64,000 nt of DNA from an uncultured Alistipes sp. (GTDB lineage: Bacteria; Bacteroidota; Bacteroidia; Bacteroidales; Rikenellaceae): the NCBI GenBank assembly GCA_947623305.1, contig CANQGQ010000002.1, positions 186,001-250,000 on the forward strand, given 5' to 3'. Below are positions 1 through 9,749 of this stretch, in pieces (the stretch's first letter is position 1; each line of letters begins with the position of its first letter). The notes under the pieces were generated by a model that was not told the DNA's origin, did no database searches, and was given only the letters and a program-made list of their open reading frames with translations. The position numbers and the translations under genes are program-made.

Positions 1-234
1 CGGTTGATTGCTTTGATGACGGATAATCCCCGCCGGATTTTCGGTCTCGAAGGGGGATTGCATGTGGGCGATGCGGCCGATTTCACGGTGCTTGACCTCG
101 ACGACGAATATGTCATCGCCCCTTCGACGTTCCGGTCGAAGGGGCGTGCGACGCCGTTCGCCGGATGGCGGGTGCGGGGACGTGCCGTGCGGACGGTCGT
201 GGGCGGGCGTACCGTCTATGATGCGGAGGCATAG
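1..234 (+). CDS. pyrC: Dihydroorotase, 3' end only
   Basis: This is the C-terminal 77 residues of a class I dihydroorotase; the start lies before the window. The enzyme closes carbamoyl-aspartate to dihydroorotate, the third step of pyrimidine synthesis. The visible part has the family's typical ending: the NPRRIFGL segment, the 'A-D-F-T-V-L-D-L' strand, the PSTFRSKGRATPFAGW motif, and a final VGGRTVYD strand. The metal-binding and catalytic residues are upstream and cannot be checked. It lies 128 bases before carA on the same strand, at the head of the pyrimidine genes. The identification is firm for a fragment, although other amidohydrolases such as allantoinase share parts of this tail. 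Confidence 0.85.
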   Translation, partial: RLIALMTDNPRRIFGLEGGLHVGDAADFTVLDLDDEYVIAPSTFRSKGRATPFAGWRVRGRAVRTVVGGRTVYDAEA

Positions 235-238
235 AGTC

Positions 239-316
239 CGCAAGGCGGCCAGCAGCGAGCCCGCCACAGGCGGCGGGTACCGAGGCTCGGACTTGCAAAT
301 AAGGGTAAAAACCGTC
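239..316. repeat. GC-rich palindromic intergenic repeat, diverged copy
   Basis: The pyrC-carA gap contains nested inverted repeats: GCCCGCC facing GGCGGGT, enclosed by GTCCG and CGGAC. Its right part (an 'ACCGAGG' block, then 'GGGTAAAAACCG') matches the right part of the element before pyrB at about 7912-7980. I read it as a diverged member of the same family. The A+T-rich stretch that follows it (about 316-362) is the likely carA leader, but I see no good TAnnTTTG box there. Confidence 0.45.
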
Positions 317-362
317 GATATATTACATATAGGTAAGTCAGTTAGCAAAATAAAGGCAGTTA

Positions 363-1454
363 ATGAAACCGTTTACGAAAAAAATCGTCTTGGAAAACGG
401 CCGCGAGTTTTACGGTTACGGCTTCGGCGCCGACCGTGAGGCGGTGAACGAGATCGTTTTCAACACCTCGATGGTGGGGTACCAGGAGATCATCTCCGAC
501 CCGTCGTATACCGGCCAGATGGTGGTGATGACCTATCCGCTCATCGGCAACTACGGTACGGCCGAGGAGGACAACGAGTCGAAGTTCCCCTCGATCGGCG
601 GTCTGATCGTGCGCGAGTACAACGACATTCCGTCGAATTTCCGCTATACCCGCACGTTGAACGAGGTGTTCGAGGAACTGGGCATCCCGGGCATTTCGGG
701 CATCGACACCCGCACGCTGACGCGCATCATCCGCGACGAGGGCAGTCAGAAGGTGATGATTACCGATGCCGCTACGCCGCTCGACGAAGCGATGGAACGG
801 ATTCGTGCCTGTGAATTGCCGCATGACCAGGTGTCGCGGGTGAGTTGCAAGAAACGTTGGTTTTCGCGAACGCCCAACCATCGTTTCGATGTCGTGGCGA
901 TCGACTGCGGCATCAAATACAACATCATCCATTGCCTCAATGCACGCGGATGCAACGTAACGGTCGTGCCGTTCGACGCTTCGGTCGAGGAGATTCTGGC
1001 GTTCCGGCCCGACGGCATCTTTCTGTCGAACGGCCCTGGCGACCCGATGGACGTCGAACCGGTCATCGAGAAGGTGCGCCGCCTGCGCGGCAAGTTGCCC
1101 ATCTTCGGCATCTGCATGGGCCACCAGATGGTCGCTTTGGCCTACGGCGCCCGCACGTTCAAGATGAAGTTCGGCCACCGCGGCGGCAATCATCCCGTGA
1201 AGTGCCTGGCGACCGGAAAGATCGAAATCACGAGCCAGAACCACAGCTTCGCCGTCGACATCGACTCGCTGCAGGGCACCGGCCTCGAACTGACCCACGT
1301 CAATCTGTTGGACGGCACGGCCGAAGGAATCGAATGCAAGGCCGACAAGGTTTTCTCGGTGCAGTACCACCCCGAGAGCGCCCCGGGACCGCAGGACAGC
1401 ACCGGCCTGTTCGACAAATTCATTCAAATGATGGAGGAACACAAAAATGCCTAA
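363..1454 (+). CDS. carA: Carbamoyl-phosphate synthase, small (glutaminase) subunit
   Basis: CarA (363 aa, normal length) hydrolyses glutamine and passes ammonia to CarB to make carbamoyl phosphate for pyrimidines and arginine. The N-terminal CPSase_sm domain spans about residues 1-135. The class I glutaminase domain (about 175-358) has the nucleophile elbow GICMGHQ with Cys251 and the partner motif QYHPE with His336 and Glu338, so the triad is intact. The start ATG follows an A-rich leader, and the next residues ([12 protein letters not shown]) fit the family. Its end overlaps carB by 8 bases, which suggests translational coupling of the two subunits. Confidence 0.97.
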   Translation: MKPFTKKIVLENGREFYGYGFGADREAVNEIVFNTSMVGYQEIISDPSYTGQMVVMTYPLIGNYGTAEEDNESKFPSIGGLIVREYNDIPSNFRYTRTLNEVFEELGIPGISGIDTRTLTRIIRDEGSQKVMITDAATPLDEAMERIRACELPHDQVSRVSCKKRWFSRTPNHRFDVVAIDCGIKYNIIHCLNARGCNVTVVPFDASVEEILAFRPDGIFLSNGPGDPMDVEPVIEKVRRLRGKLPIFGICMGHQMVALAYGARTFKMKFGHRGGNHPVKCLATGKIEITSQNHSFAVDIDSLQGTGLELTHVNLLDGTAEGIECKADKVFSVQYHPESAPGPQDSTGLFDKFIQMMEEHKNA

Positions 1455-4400
1455 AAGAAAAGATATAAACAAGGTGATGGTGATCGGCTCGGGCCCGATC
1501 GTCATCGGTCAGGCTGCCGAGTTCGACTATGCCGGTACGCAGGCCTGCCTGGCGCTTCGCGAGGAGGGGTACGAAGTGGTGTTGGTCAACTCCAATCCGG
1601 CCACCATCATGACCGACACCCATATCGCCGACAAGGTCTACATGGAGCCGCTGACGCTCGAATACGTCGCTAAAATCATCCGTTACGAACGTCCCGACGC
1701 CATTGTCCCGGGCCTCGGCGGACAGACAGCGTTGAATCTGGCCGTGCAGCTCGCCAAGAAGGGGATTCTGGCCGAATGTCAGGTCGAGATTCTCGGTACA
1801 TCGTTCGAATCCATCGAGCGGGCTGAGGATCGCGAACTGTTCAAGGAACTCTGCCAATCGTTGGGCGAGCCGGTGCTGCCGTCAGAGATTGCCACCTCCA
1901 TCGAGGAGGGGGCCGAGGTCGCGGCCCGCATCGGTTATCCCGTCGTGCTGCGTCCCGCCTTCACGTTGGGCGGCACGGGCGGCGGTTTCGCCGACAACGA
2001 GCAGGAACTCCGTGAGTTGATGCGCAATGCCCTGTTCCTTTCGCCCGTGCATCAGGTGCTCATCGAGAAGAGCATCAAGGGCTATAAGGAGATCGAATAC
2101 GAGGTCATCCGCGACAGCAACGACACGGCCTTGGCCATCTGCAACATGGAGAACATCGACCCCGTGGGCATCCATACGGGCGACTCGATCGTCGTCGCGC
2201 CGAGCCAGACGCTGACGAACCACGAGTACCAGATGTTGCGCGATTCGGCCTTGAAAATCATCCGCGAGTTGAAAATCGAGGGCGGGTGCAACGTGCAGTT
2301 CGCGTTGGATCCGCTTTCGTTCAAATACTATCTGATCGAGGTCAATCCGCGCGTTTCGCGTTCGTCGGCCCTCGCTTCGAAGGCTTCGGGGTATCCGATC
2401 GCCCGCGTCAGCGCCAAGATCGCCGTGGGCATGACCCTCGACGAGATTCAGCTGGCCAATACGCCCGCCAGCTTTGAGCCCACGTTGGACTATGTGGTAA
2501 CCAAAATCGCCCGCTTCCCATTCGACAAGTTCACCGATGCGTCGAACAAGTTGGGCACGCAGATGAAGGCCACCGGCGAGGTGATGGCCGTGGGCCGGAC
2601 GATCGAGGAATCGCTTCTGAAGGCGGTGCGTTCGCTCGAAACGGGTGTCTGCCACATCTATCACCGCAAGTTCGACCACTGGACGACCGAACAGCTCCTC
2701 ACCTATATCAAGGAGGGTACGGACGACCGGCTGTATGCCATCGCGCAGTTGATCCGCTTAGGCGTCGATTTGGTGCTGATCTACAACAACACGAAAATCG
2801 ACCTCTTCTTCCTCGAAAAGTTCAAGAACATCGTCGAGTTCGAACGGGTCGTGCGCGAACATCCGCAGGACATCGAAACGTTGCGCGATGCCAAGCGCAT
2901 GGGCTTCAGCGACAAATATATCGGTCAGCTGTGGGGCCTTTCGGAACAGGAGATGTTCCGCCTGCGCGAACGCAACGGCATCTTCCCCGTCTACAAGATG
3001 ATCGACACCTGCGCCAGCGAGTTCGCCTCCTACGTGCCCTATTTCTATTCGACCTACGAGATCGAAAACGAATCCGTCGTGAGCGACCGGCGCAAAATCG
3101 TCGTGCTCGGTTCGGGCCCGATCCGTATCGGACAGGGCGTCGAATTCGACTATTCGACCGTGCACGCGATCTGGTCGATTCGCGAGGCGGGTTACGAAGC
3201 CATCATCATCAACAACAATCCCGAGACCGTCTCGACCGATTACACCACAAGCGACAAACTTTATTTCGAACCGTTGACGGTCGAGGACGTGATGAACGTC
3301 ATCCGCCTGGAGCGGCCCGAAGCCATCGTCGTCTCGCTCGGCGGACAGACGGCCATCAACTTGGCCGAGCCCCTTGCCGAATTGGGCGTGCCCATCATCG
3401 GCACCGACACGGCGGCCATTCGCAATGCCGAGGATCGCGGTTGTTTCGAGCGGATTATGGAGGAACTCGGCATCCCGCAGCCTGAGGCCGAAGCCGTTAC
3501 CGACATCGAAGCGGGGGTCCGCGCCGCTGCGCGCATCGGTTATCCGGTGCTCGTGCGTCCGAGCTACGTGCTGGGCGGCCGCGCCATGCAGATCGTCTCC
3601 AACGAGGAACGCCTGCGCCACTATCTTCAGACGGCCGTCGAGGTCAACGTCGATTCGCCGGTGTTGGTCGACCGCTACATCATGGGCAAGGAATTGGAGG
3701 TGGACGCCATCTGCGACGGCAAGGAGGTCTTCATCCCCGGCATCATGGAACACGTCGAACGGACAGGCATCCATTCGGGCGACTCGATCAGCGTCTATCC
3801 CACGTTCAGCGTCTCGCAGCATGCCAAACAACAGATCATCGACTACACGGTGCGGCTGGGTCTGCGGATCGGCATCATCGGACTGTACAACATCCAGTTC
3901 ATTCTCGATGCGGACGATCGCGTCTATGTCATCGAAGTCAATCCCCGTTCGTCGCGCACCGTGCCGTTCCTTTCGAAATCCACGGGCGTGCAGATGGCCC
4001 ACATCGCCACGCAGGTCATTCTGGGCAAGAGCCTGCGCGAACAGGGAATCACCGAAGTTTACGGCAAAGAGAAGGAGCGTTGGTACGTCAAGGCGCCCGC
4101 CTTTTCGTTCGCCAAAATCCGCGGTATGGATTCCTATCTCTCGCCCGAGATGAAATCGACGGGCGAAGCGATCGGATACGACGACAAACTGACCCGCGCC
4201 CTCTACAAGGCGTTGCAGGCTACGGGTATGAATGTCAGCAATTACGGTACGATCTTCGTAACCATCGCCGATCAGGACAAAGAGGCAGCCCTTCCGTTGG
4301 TGAAACGCTTCTACGACCTCGGATTCAACATCGAAGCCACGACCGGTACGGCGGAGTTCCTGCGTCGGCAGGGCATCCGCACGCGCACGCGGCGCAAATT

Positions 4401-4626
4401 GAGCGAGGGCAGCAGCGAAATCATCGACTCATTGCGGCAGGGCCATGTCAGCTACGTCATCAACACGATCGACATCAATCAGCACAATACGCGGTTGGAC
4501 GGTTACGAAATCCGTCGCACGGCAGTGGAGAACAACGTAACGGTTTTCACCGCGTTGGAGACCGTGAAGGTGCTGTTGGATGTGCTCGAGGAGATCACGT
4601 TGCGCGTATCGACGATCGACGCTTGA
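1447..4626 (+). CDS. carB: Carbamoyl-phosphate synthase, large subunit
   Basis: CarB (1059 aa) makes carbamoyl phosphate from bicarbonate, ammonia and two ATP in the cytoplasm. It has the duplicated layout of the family. The first ATP-grasp half, from about residue 1 to 400, opens with [19 protein letters not shown]. An oligomerisation segment of about 150 residues follows. The second half, to about 940, opens with the matching [20 protein letters not shown]-terminal MGS-like allosteric domain ends the protein. Both halves keep the glycine-rich SLGGQTA / GLGGQTA loops and the EVNPR metal/ATP motif. It overlaps carA by 8 bases and is followed by pyrK after 61 bases. Confidence 0.98.
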   Translation: MPKRKDINKVMVIGSGPIVIGQAAEFDYAGTQACLALREEGYEVVLVNSNPATIMTDTHIADKVYMEPLTLEYVAKIIRYERPDAIVPGLGGQTALNLAVQLAKKGILAECQVEILGTSFESIERAEDRELFKELCQSLGEPVLPSEIATSIEEGAEVAARIGYPVVLRPAFTLGGTGGGFADNEQELRELMRNALFLSPVHQVLIEKSIKGYKEIEYEVIRDSNDTALAICNMENIDPVGIHTGDSIVVAPSQTLTNHEYQMLRDSALKIIRELKIEGGCNVQFALDPLSFKYYLIEVNPRVSRSSALASKASGYPIARVSAKIAVGMTLDEIQLANTPASFEPTLDYVVTKIARFPFDKFTDASNKLGTQMKATGEVMAVGRTIEESLLKAVRSLETGVCHIYHRKFDHWTTEQLLTYIKEGTDDRLYAIAQLIRLGVDLVLIYNNTKIDLFFLEKFKNIVEFERVVREHPQDIETLRDAKRMGFSDKYIGQLWGLSEQEMFRLRERNGIFPVYKMIDTCASEFASYVPYFYSTYEIENESVVSDRRKIVVLGSGPIRIGQGVEFDYSTVHAIWSIREAGYEAIIINNNPETVSTDYTTSDKLYFEPLTVEDVMNVIRLERPEAIVVSLGGQTAINLAEPLAELGVPIIGTDTAAIRNAEDRGCFERIMEELGIPQPEAEAVTDIEAGVRAAARIGYPVLVRPSYVLGGRAMQIVSNEERLRHYLQTAVEVNVDSPVLVDRYIMGKELEVDAICDGKEVFIPGIMEHVERTGIHSGDSISVYPTFSVSQHAKQQIIDYTVRLGLRIGIIGLYNIQFILDADDRVYVIEVNPRSSRTVPFLSKSTGVQMAHIATQVILGKSLREQGITEVYGKEKERWYVKAPAFSFAKIRGMDSYLSPEMKSTGEAIGYDDKLTRALYKALQATGMNVSNYGTIFVTIADQDKEAALPLVKRFYDLGFNIEATTGTAEFLRRQGIRTRTRRKLSEGSSEIIDSLRQGHVSYVINTIDINQHNTRLDGYEIRRTAVENNVTVFTALETVKVLLDVLEEITLRVSTIDA

Positions 4627-4687
4627 TGTCGGTGAAACGGAGAATTCGGAGGGCTGCCGTGCGCTCCGAACGGAATGAAAAGAGAGT

Positions 4688-5425
4688 ATGAAAAAAGCGA
4701 TTTATAAAATCCGGTCGAACGAGCCGTTGACGGCTTCGGTGTGGCGGATGACGCTGGCGGGCGATACGCAGGCGATCACTGCGCCCGGGCAGTTCGTCGA
4801 CATCGCCATCGACGGACTGTTCTTGCGGCGGCCGATCTCCGTGTGCGACTGCGAACCCGATCGGCTGACGTTGATTTACAAGGTCGTGGGCGAGGGCACG
4901 GAGCGCATGAGCCGCATGAAGGCCGGCGACGAACTCGATCTGTTGACCGGTCTCGGCAACGGATTTTCGATCGGGGCCGATCTGCGGCGGCCGCTGCTCG
5001 TCGGAGGCGGGGTCGGGGTGCCGCCGCTTTACTTGTTGGCCAAGCGGTTGCTTGCGGCAGGACTTCCCGTGCAGGTGGTATTGGGCTTCAATACAGCTGC
5101 TGAATGCTTCTACGAAGCGGAGTTCCGCGCTTTGGGGTGCGACGTAACGGTCGCGACGGTCGACGGTTCGACCGGCGTCAGAGGGTTCGTAACGACGGCC
5201 ATCGCCGAACGGAACCTCGATTTCGATTATTTTTACGCTTGCGGGCCGTTGCCGATGCTTCGCGCGTTGTGCGACGCCGTGCCGCAGGACGGCCAGCTTT
5301 CGTTCGAGGAGCGCATGGGATGCGGCTTCGGCGGTTGCATGGGCTGCACGTGCAAGACCAAAAACGGGCCGAAACGCATCTGCAAAGAGGGCCCCGTATT
5401 GGAGAAAGGAGAGATCGTATGGTAG
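4688..5425 (+). CDS. pyrK: Dihydroorotate dehydrogenase B, electron-transfer subunit
   Basis: PyrK (245 aa) carries electrons from the PyrD flavin to NAD+ through FAD and a [2Fe-2S] cluster. The N-terminal ferredoxin-reductase-like FAD domain has the RRPISVCD flavin motif at about residues 43-50. The NAD-binding domain has the glycine-rich VGGGVGVPPLY. Near the C-terminus the cysteine cluster C-G-F-G-G-C-M-G-C-T-C plus a later cysteine (RICKEGPV) matches the family's iron-sulphur ligands. Its last 7 bases overlap the start of pyrD, as expected for a PyrK-PyrD pair. The pair points to an NAD-linked type 1B enzyme suited to anaerobic growth. Confidence 0.95.
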   Translation: MKKAIYKIRSNEPLTASVWRMTLAGDTQAITAPGQFVDIAIDGLFLRRPISVCDCEPDRLTLIYKVVGEGTERMSRMKAGDELDLLTGLGNGFSIGADLRRPLLVGGGVGVPPLYLLAKRLLAAGLPVQVVLGFNTAAECFYEAEFRALGCDVTVATVDGSTGVRGFVTTAIAERNLDFDYFYACGPLPMLRALCDAVPQDGQLSFEERMGCGFGGCMGCTCKTKNGPKRICKEGPVLEKGEIVW

Positions 5426-6330
5426 ACACTTCGGTTGAGTTGAGCGGTTGGCGGCTGGATAATCCGGTTGTTCCGGCCAGCGGCACGTTCGGTTACGGCA
5501 ACGAGTTCAAGGACTTCTACGACATCAATATCCTGGGCACCTTTTCGTTCAAGGGCACGACGCGCGAACCGCGTTACGGCAATCCGACCCCCCGCATCGC
5601 CGAATGCACGGCCGGCATGATCAACGCCGTGGGGTTGCAGAACCCGGGCATCGACGCCGTTATCTCCGACGAGTTGCCTCGCCTGAAAGGCTATTTTAAT
5701 AAAAAAGTCATCGCTAATATCTCGGGCTTTTCGGTCGACGAATACGCCTATTGTTGCGAGCGCATCGACCGCGCGGAGCAGGTGGGGCTCATCGAGGTGA
5801 ATATCTCGTGCCCCAACGTGCGGCACGGCGGCATGTCGTTCGGCACTTCGCCCGAATCGGCTGCCGAGGTAACCCGTGCGGTGAAGACTGTAACGACCAA
5901 ACCCGTCTATATGAAGCTTTCGCCCAATGTTTCGGACATCGTGGCCATCGCTCACGCTTGCGTGGAGACCGGTGCCGACGGGCTGTGCCTCATCAATACG
6001 GTGCTCGGCATGCGGATCGACGTGCAGCGGCGGCAGGCGGTCGTCGCCAATACGATGGGCGGATTTTCCGGCCCGGCCATCTTTCCGTTGGCCGTGCGGA
6101 TGGTCTATCAGGTGGCCAAGGCCTGTGCGGTGCCCGTCATCGGTTGCGGCGGCGTGCAGTCGGCCCGCGACGTCATCGAGATGATGATGGCCGGTGCCAC
6201 GGCCGTCGAGGTCGGTGCGGCCAATTTGGTGAATCCGTATGCCTGCAAGGAGATTATCGAGGCGCTGCCTGCGGAGATGGAGCGGCTCGGCATCGAAAAA
6301 TTGAGCGACATCATCGGTATAATCGAATAA
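5419..6330 (+). CDS. pyrD: Dihydroorotate dehydrogenase B, catalytic subunit
   Basis: PyrD (303 aa) oxidises dihydroorotate to orotate with FMN, paired with PyrK. The start at 5419 is chosen because [18 protein letters not shown] matches the usual N-terminus and overlaps the pyrK end by 7 bases; the frame stays open further upstream, but that would only shadow pyrK. The protein is a TIM barrel with the substrate loop NAVGLQNPG and the class 1B loop [11 protein letters not shown], whose cysteine is the catalytic base. It ends with the FMN phosphate motif VIGCGGV. The gene is followed by pyrF after 5 bases. Confidence 0.96.
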   Translation: MVDTSVELSGWRLDNPVVPASGTFGYGNEFKDFYDINILGTFSFKGTTREPRYGNPTPRIAECTAGMINAVGLQNPGIDAVISDELPRLKGYFNKKVIANISGFSVDEYAYCCERIDRAEQVGLIEVNISCPNVRHGGMSFGTSPESAAEVTRAVKTVTTKPVYMKLSPNVSDIVAIAHACVETGADGLCLINTVLGMRIDVQRRQAVVANTMGGFSGPAIFPLAVRMVYQVAKACAVPVIGCGGVQSARDVIEMMMAGATAVEVGAANLVNPYACKEIIEALPAEMERLGIEKLSDIIGIIE

Positions 6331-6335
6331 AAATC

Positions 6336-7043
6336 ATGCAAAACGACGTAATCATCGCCTGCGATTTCCAGTCGGCCGAGGATACTTTCCGGTTCCTCGA
6401 TCGGTTCGCATCCGAATCGCGAAAACCTTTTTTGAAAATCGGCATGGAGCTTTTCTATGCCGAAGGGCCGGCCATCGTCCGCGAAATCAAGCGGCGCGGC
6501 CACCGCATTTTCCTCGATCTGAAGCTCCACGACATCCCCAATACGGTGCGTAAGGCGATGGCCGTCTTGTCGCGGCTGGACGTAGACATGTGCAACGTCC
6601 ATGCGGTGGGCACCGTCGAGATGATGCGGGCGGCGCGCGAGGGGTTGACCCGTCCCGATGGGTCGCGGCCGCTGTTGATCGCCGTAACGCAGCTTACTTC
6701 GACGAGCGAGGAGCGGATGCAGCGCGAATTGTTGATCGGCGCCTCGATGAACGAAACCATCGTGCAGTATGCCCGCAATACGCGCGAGGCCGGGCTCGAC
6801 GGTGTGGTTTGTTCGCCGTTGGAGGCGGGCATGGTGCACGAAGCCTGCGGACGGGATTTCTTGACCGTTACACCCGGCGTGCGATTTGCCGACGGTGAGG
6901 TCGCCGATCAGGTGCGGGTTACGACACCGGCCCGGGCGCGTGAAATCGGATCGGATTTCATCGTCGTGGGACGGCCCATCACGGCGGCGGACGACCCCGT
7001 AGCAGCGTATCGCCGTTGCGTAGCTGACTTTTTATTAAATTGA
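6336..7043 (+). CDS. pyrF: Orotidine 5'-phosphate decarboxylase
   Basis: PyrF (235 aa) decarboxylates OMP to UMP, the last de novo pyrimidine step. The ATG at 6336 is used because [16 protein letters not shown] is the normal start; in-frame sequence further upstream lies inside pyrD. The active-site array is visible: the ACDF strand, then the [12 protein letters not shown] motif with the catalytic Lys-Asp pair, and the C-terminal phosphate loop IVVGRPIT. The length and the PyrF group fit (about 230-240 aa). pyrE follows after a 156-base gap containing GC-rich hairpins, so the two may be transcribed separately. Confidence 0.96.
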   Translation: MQNDVIIACDFQSAEDTFRFLDRFASESRKPFLKIGMELFYAEGPAIVREIKRRGHRIFLDLKLHDIPNTVRKAMAVLSRLDVDMCNVHAVGTVEMMRAAREGLTRPDGSRPLLIAVTQLTSTSEERMQRELLIGASMNETIVQYARNTREAGLDGVVCSPLEAGMVHEACGRDFLTVTPGVRFADGEVADQVRVTTPARAREIGSDFIVVGRPITAADDPVAAYRRCVADFLLN

Positions 7044-7045
7044 TG

Positions 7046-7125
7046 CGGCTCACAGAGCCGTGCGGGCCGCAGCCTCCGGCGGCGGAGGCCCGCAAGCGTG
7101 CCCCGCAGGCTGCGTCCGCAAACGG
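7046..7125. repeat. GC-rich hairpin cluster between pyrF and pyrE
   Basis: Directly after pyrF come CGGCTC/GAGCCG around a 3-base loop (7046-7060) and then a larger stem: GCCTCCG (7072-7078) pairs with CGGAGGC (7083-7089), enclosed by GCGGG and CCCGC. No T-run follows either stem, so a simple intrinsic terminator is not convincing. It resembles the GC-rich palindromes in other gaps of this window and may be another diverged repeat copy. Confidence 0.45.
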
Positions 7126-7199
7126 ATGATCTGCTTGACAAAACAAAGTGCTTGCGTTTGGATAAATCTGAAAAATGACATTGATTTGCATCATGAGCC

Positions 7200-7832
7200 A
7201 TGAATAAAAAAGTAATTGCGAAGGATTTGTTGGCTATCGGCGCCGTATTCCTGCGCCCCGAGGAGCCTTTTACGTGGGCCAGCGGCATCAAAAGCCCGAT
7301 TTATTGCGATAACCGGTTGACGCTTACGGCGGTCGACGTGCGCAAGCGGGTCGAGGCCGGATTGGCCGAAATTATCCGTGCGAAGTTCCCCGAGGCCGAG
7401 GTGTTGATGGGTACGTCGACCGCCGGCATCGCCCATGCCGCCATTACGGCCACGCTGCTCGACCTGCCGATGGGCTATGTCCGCTCGGGAAACAAGGATC
7501 ATGGACGGCAGAACCGCATCGAGGGCAAACTCGAAAAGGGGCAGAAGGTCGTCGTCGTCGAGGATCTGATTTCGACCGCCGGTTCGTGCCTCGAAGTGGT
7601 CGAGGCGTTGCGCGAGGCGGGCGCCGAGGTGTTGGGCGTCGCTTCGATCTTCACTTACGGCATGAAGAAAGGTCTCGACCGTATGCGCGAAGCGCAGGTC
7701 GTGAATTACAGCCTTTCGAATCTCGATGCGCTGGTCGAGGTGGCCGCTGAGGAGGGGTATATCCGTTCCGAGGACAAGGCCCGTTTGTTGCAGTTCCGCG
7801 ACAATCCGTCGGACGAGAGCTGGATGAAATAG
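7200..7832 (+). CDS. pyrE: Orotate phosphoribosyltransferase
   Basis: PyrE (210 aa) joins orotate to PRPP to give OMP. It has the type I phosphoribosyltransferase fold with the hood region [16 protein letters not shown], the mobile-loop Lys-Asp-His segment near residues 99-101, and the PRPP-binding motif [13 protein letters not shown] at about residues 117-129. Just upstream are a TTTG at 7157 and a TTGATTTG at 7181, 20 bases apart. These resemble a Bacteroidota promoter with one mismatch, but would leave a leader of only about 5 bases, so I do not annotate it as a promoter. pyrB follows after a 197-base gap filled mostly by a repeat. Confidence 0.96.
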   Translation: MNKKVIAKDLLAIGAVFLRPEEPFTWASGIKSPIYCDNRLTLTAVDVRKRVEAGLAEIIRAKFPEAEVLMGTSTAGIAHAAITATLLDLPMGYVRSGNKDHGRQNRIEGKLEKGQKVVVVEDLISTAGSCLEVVEALREAGAEVLGVASIFTYGMKKGLDRMREAQVVNYSLSNLDALVEVAAEEGYIRSEDKARLLQFRDNPSDESWMK

Positions 7833-7854
7833 CGAGCGGGTCGAAGCCTCTCGA

Positions 7855-7985
7855 TTCGTTTCGGCTTCCCGATCGAAGCCCCCGCCAAGGCGGGGGGGGT
7901 GCGGGGTGGGTCAAAACTGCATACGCCGCCATAGGCGGCGAGCACCGAGGGACGGACGGACGAGTCCGGGTAAAAATCGCCGGAA
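7855..7985. repeat. Palindromic intergenic repeat, copy 1
   Basis: The pyrE-pyrB gap contains a compound GC palindrome. GAAGCCCCCGCC faces GGCGGGGG, then comes GGGGTGGGTCAAA, then a second palindrome CGCCGCC/GGCGGCG, then ACCGAGG and GGGTAAAAATCG. The same order and nearly the same bases recur at 22551-22660 and 58737-58830. It lies inside what should be a pyr transcript, so it probably is not a strong terminator, or else pyrB has its own promoter. Confidence 0.75.
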
Positions 7986-8029
7986 CCTGAAAATTGAATG
8001 AATCACGTGAATCAAAAAACGGAAAACTT

Positions 8030-9130
8030 ATGTTGCGCCATTTGATAGACCCAACCGACCTGACGGTCGATGAGACCGAGGCGATCGTCGCTTTGGCCGA
8101 ACGCATCATCGCTCATCGCGAGCAGTATCGCGAAGCCTGCAAAGGCAAGAAATTAGCCACACTGTTCTATGAACCGTCGACCCGTACGCGGTTGAGTTTC
8201 ACCTCGGCCATGCTGGAGTTGGGCGGGCAGGTCATCGGCTTTTCGGATGCCGCGTCGTCGTCGGTTTCGAAGGGCGAGACCGTCGCCGATACCGTGCGGG
8301 TCATCCGGTGCTTCGCCGACATCATCGCCATGCGCCATTTCAAGGAGGGGGCGCCGCTCGTCGCTTCGCAGTATGCCGGCATTCCGGTCATCAATGCCGG
8401 CGACGGCAGCCATGCCCATCCGACCCAGACGTTGACCGATCTGCTGACCATCAAGCGCGAAAAGGGACGCTTCGACCATCTGACCATCGGTTTCTGCGGC
8501 GATCTGAAGTTCGGACGCACGGTGCATTCGTTGATTAAGGCGCTGTCGCGATATGCGGGCGTTCACGTCATTCTGATTTCGCCCGAGGAGCTGCGCCTGC
8601 CCGACTACATGCTGCAGGAGATGCAGGCCAATTCGCGACTGACTTTCCGCGAAGTGCGCACGATGGAGGAGGTGATGCCCGAGCTGGACATCCTCTACAT
8701 GACGCGCGTACAGAAAGAGCGGTTCCTCGACGAGGAGGAGTTCGACCGCGTGAAGAACAGCTTCGTGCTCGATGCCGCAAAACTGAAGACGGCCAAACCG
8801 GATATGGTGATTCTTCATCCGCTGCCGCGCGTGAACGAAATCGCGCGCGAGGTAGACAATGATCCGCGGGCAGCCTACTTCCGACAGGTCGAAAACGGAA
8901 AGTTCGTGCGTATGGCGTTGATTCTGACCCTGCTCGAATGGGCCGACGGCAATCGCCCGTTCGACCGGACGCCGGTTTTCGACGAACCTTATCTCGTCAA
9001 CGAATTGAAATGCGCCAACCGTCGATGCATCTCTGCGACGGAGGATGTCGATCAGTTGTTCCGTCGCGGTGAGGACGGCATCTGCCGATGCGCCTATTGC
9101 GAAACGAAAGCGCCGTCGGATTGTCGATAA
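8030..9130 (+). CDS. pyrB: Aspartate carbamoyltransferase with PyrI-like zinc tail
   Basis: PyrB joins carbamoyl phosphate and aspartate. The start at 8030 gives 366 aa beginning MLRHLIDP, the family N-terminus; an in-frame ATG at 7994 would add 12 unlike residues. The carbamoyl-phosphate loop STRTR is at 50-54, with HPTQT and the HPLPRVNEI loop later, so the catalytic domain (about 1-312) is complete. About 54 more residues follow, with Cys328-x4-Cys333 and Cys354-x2-Cys357. The context 'CANRRCIS...CRCAYCE' resembles the zinc domain of the regulatory subunit PyrI ('CPNSNCIS...CKYCE' in E. coli). The nucleotide-binding half of PyrI is missing. No separate pyrI is in the window. Confidence 0.93.
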   Translation: MLRHLIDPTDLTVDETEAIVALAERIIAHREQYREACKGKKLATLFYEPSTRTRLSFTSAMLELGGQVIGFSDAASSSVSKGETVADTVRVIRCFADIIAMRHFKEGAPLVASQYAGIPVINAGDGSHAHPTQTLTDLLTIKREKGRFDHLTIGFCGDLKFGRTVHSLIKALSRYAGVHVILISPEELRLPDYMLQEMQANSRLTFREVRTMEEVMPELDILYMTRVQKERFLDEEEFDRVKNSFVLDAAKLKTAKPDMVILHPLPRVNEIAREVDNDPRAAYFRQVENGKFVRMALILTLLEWADGNRPFDRTPVFDEPYLVNELKCANRRCISATEDVDQLFRRGEDGICRCAYCETKAPSDCR

Positions 9131-9156
9131 TTTGTGGAAAGAATGTCGACCGTATT

Positions 9157-9188
9157 TTTGAAAAGGCGAACGGGAAACGCTACTTTTG
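9157..9188 (+). promoter_or_regulatory. Promoter of the purine operon (purE)
   Basis: A TTTG (-33 element, 9157-9160) and TACTTTTG (-7 element, 9181-9188) are separated by 20 bases, a full match to the Bacteroidota housekeeping promoter pattern. Transcription would start near 9195, leaving a leader of about 87 bases before purE at 9282. pyrB ends 26 bases upstream of the -33 element, so the purine genes can be transcribed independently. I see no recognisable riboswitch in the leader. Confidence 0.7.
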
Positions 9189-9281
9189 TCCTTTCAAGAG
9201 ACGTGTGCGGATAGATTGCGGCTGCCATGACTGAAAAATGTTGTGGCGGCCGGTCGTTTTCGAAAAACAGGAAAATTTATC

Positions 9282-9749
9282 ATGAAAGTCGGTGTGATTA
9301 TGGGCTCCGTGAGCGATTACGAGGTGATGGCCGAGGCCGTCGCGACGTTGGAATCGTTCGGCGTTCCCTTCGAAAAGCGGGTGGTGAGCGCACATCGTAC
9401 GCCCGAATTGCTCTACGAATATGCCCGTACGGCCAAGGAACGCGGCATCGGCGTCATCATCGCCGGTGCAGGCGGGGCCGCCCATCTGCCGGGCATGGTC
9501 GCTGCCATGACCACCTTGCCCGTCGTGGGCGTGCCGGTTAAATCCCGTGCCTTGAACGGTTTGGATTCGTTGCTCTCCATCGTGCAGATGCCCGGGGGCG
9601 TCCCTGTGGCGACGACCGCTATCAACGGTGCCAAAAATGCCGCCTTGATCGCCGTCTCCATTCTGGCATTGGGCGACGAAGAACTGTCCGCTAAATTGGA
9701 AGCCTTCCGCAAACGTCAGACCGAGGATGTGCTGAAAATTGAATTATGA
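9282..9749 (+). CDS. purE: N5-carboxyaminoimidazole ribonucleotide mutase
   Basis: PurE (155 aa with this start) moves the carboxyl group of N5-CAIR to give CAIR. The ATG at 9282 gives the standard opening [16 protein letters not shown]; an in-frame ATG at 9243 would add 13 poorly fitting residues. Class I (mutase) signatures are visible: the GSVSD phosphate loop, SAHRTPE with the catalytic His, and the [12 protein letters not shown] segment. It overlaps purK by 4 bases (ATGA). The PurE-PurK pair means carboxylation is ATP-dependent in two steps. Confidence 0.96.
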   Translation: MKVGVIMGSVSDYEVMAEAVATLESFGVPFEKRVVSAHRTPELLYEYARTAKERGIGVIIAGAGGAAHLPGMVAAMTTLPVVGVPVKSRALNGLDSLLSIVQMPGGVPVATTAINGAKNAALIAVSILALGDEELSAKLEAFRKRQTEDVLKIEL

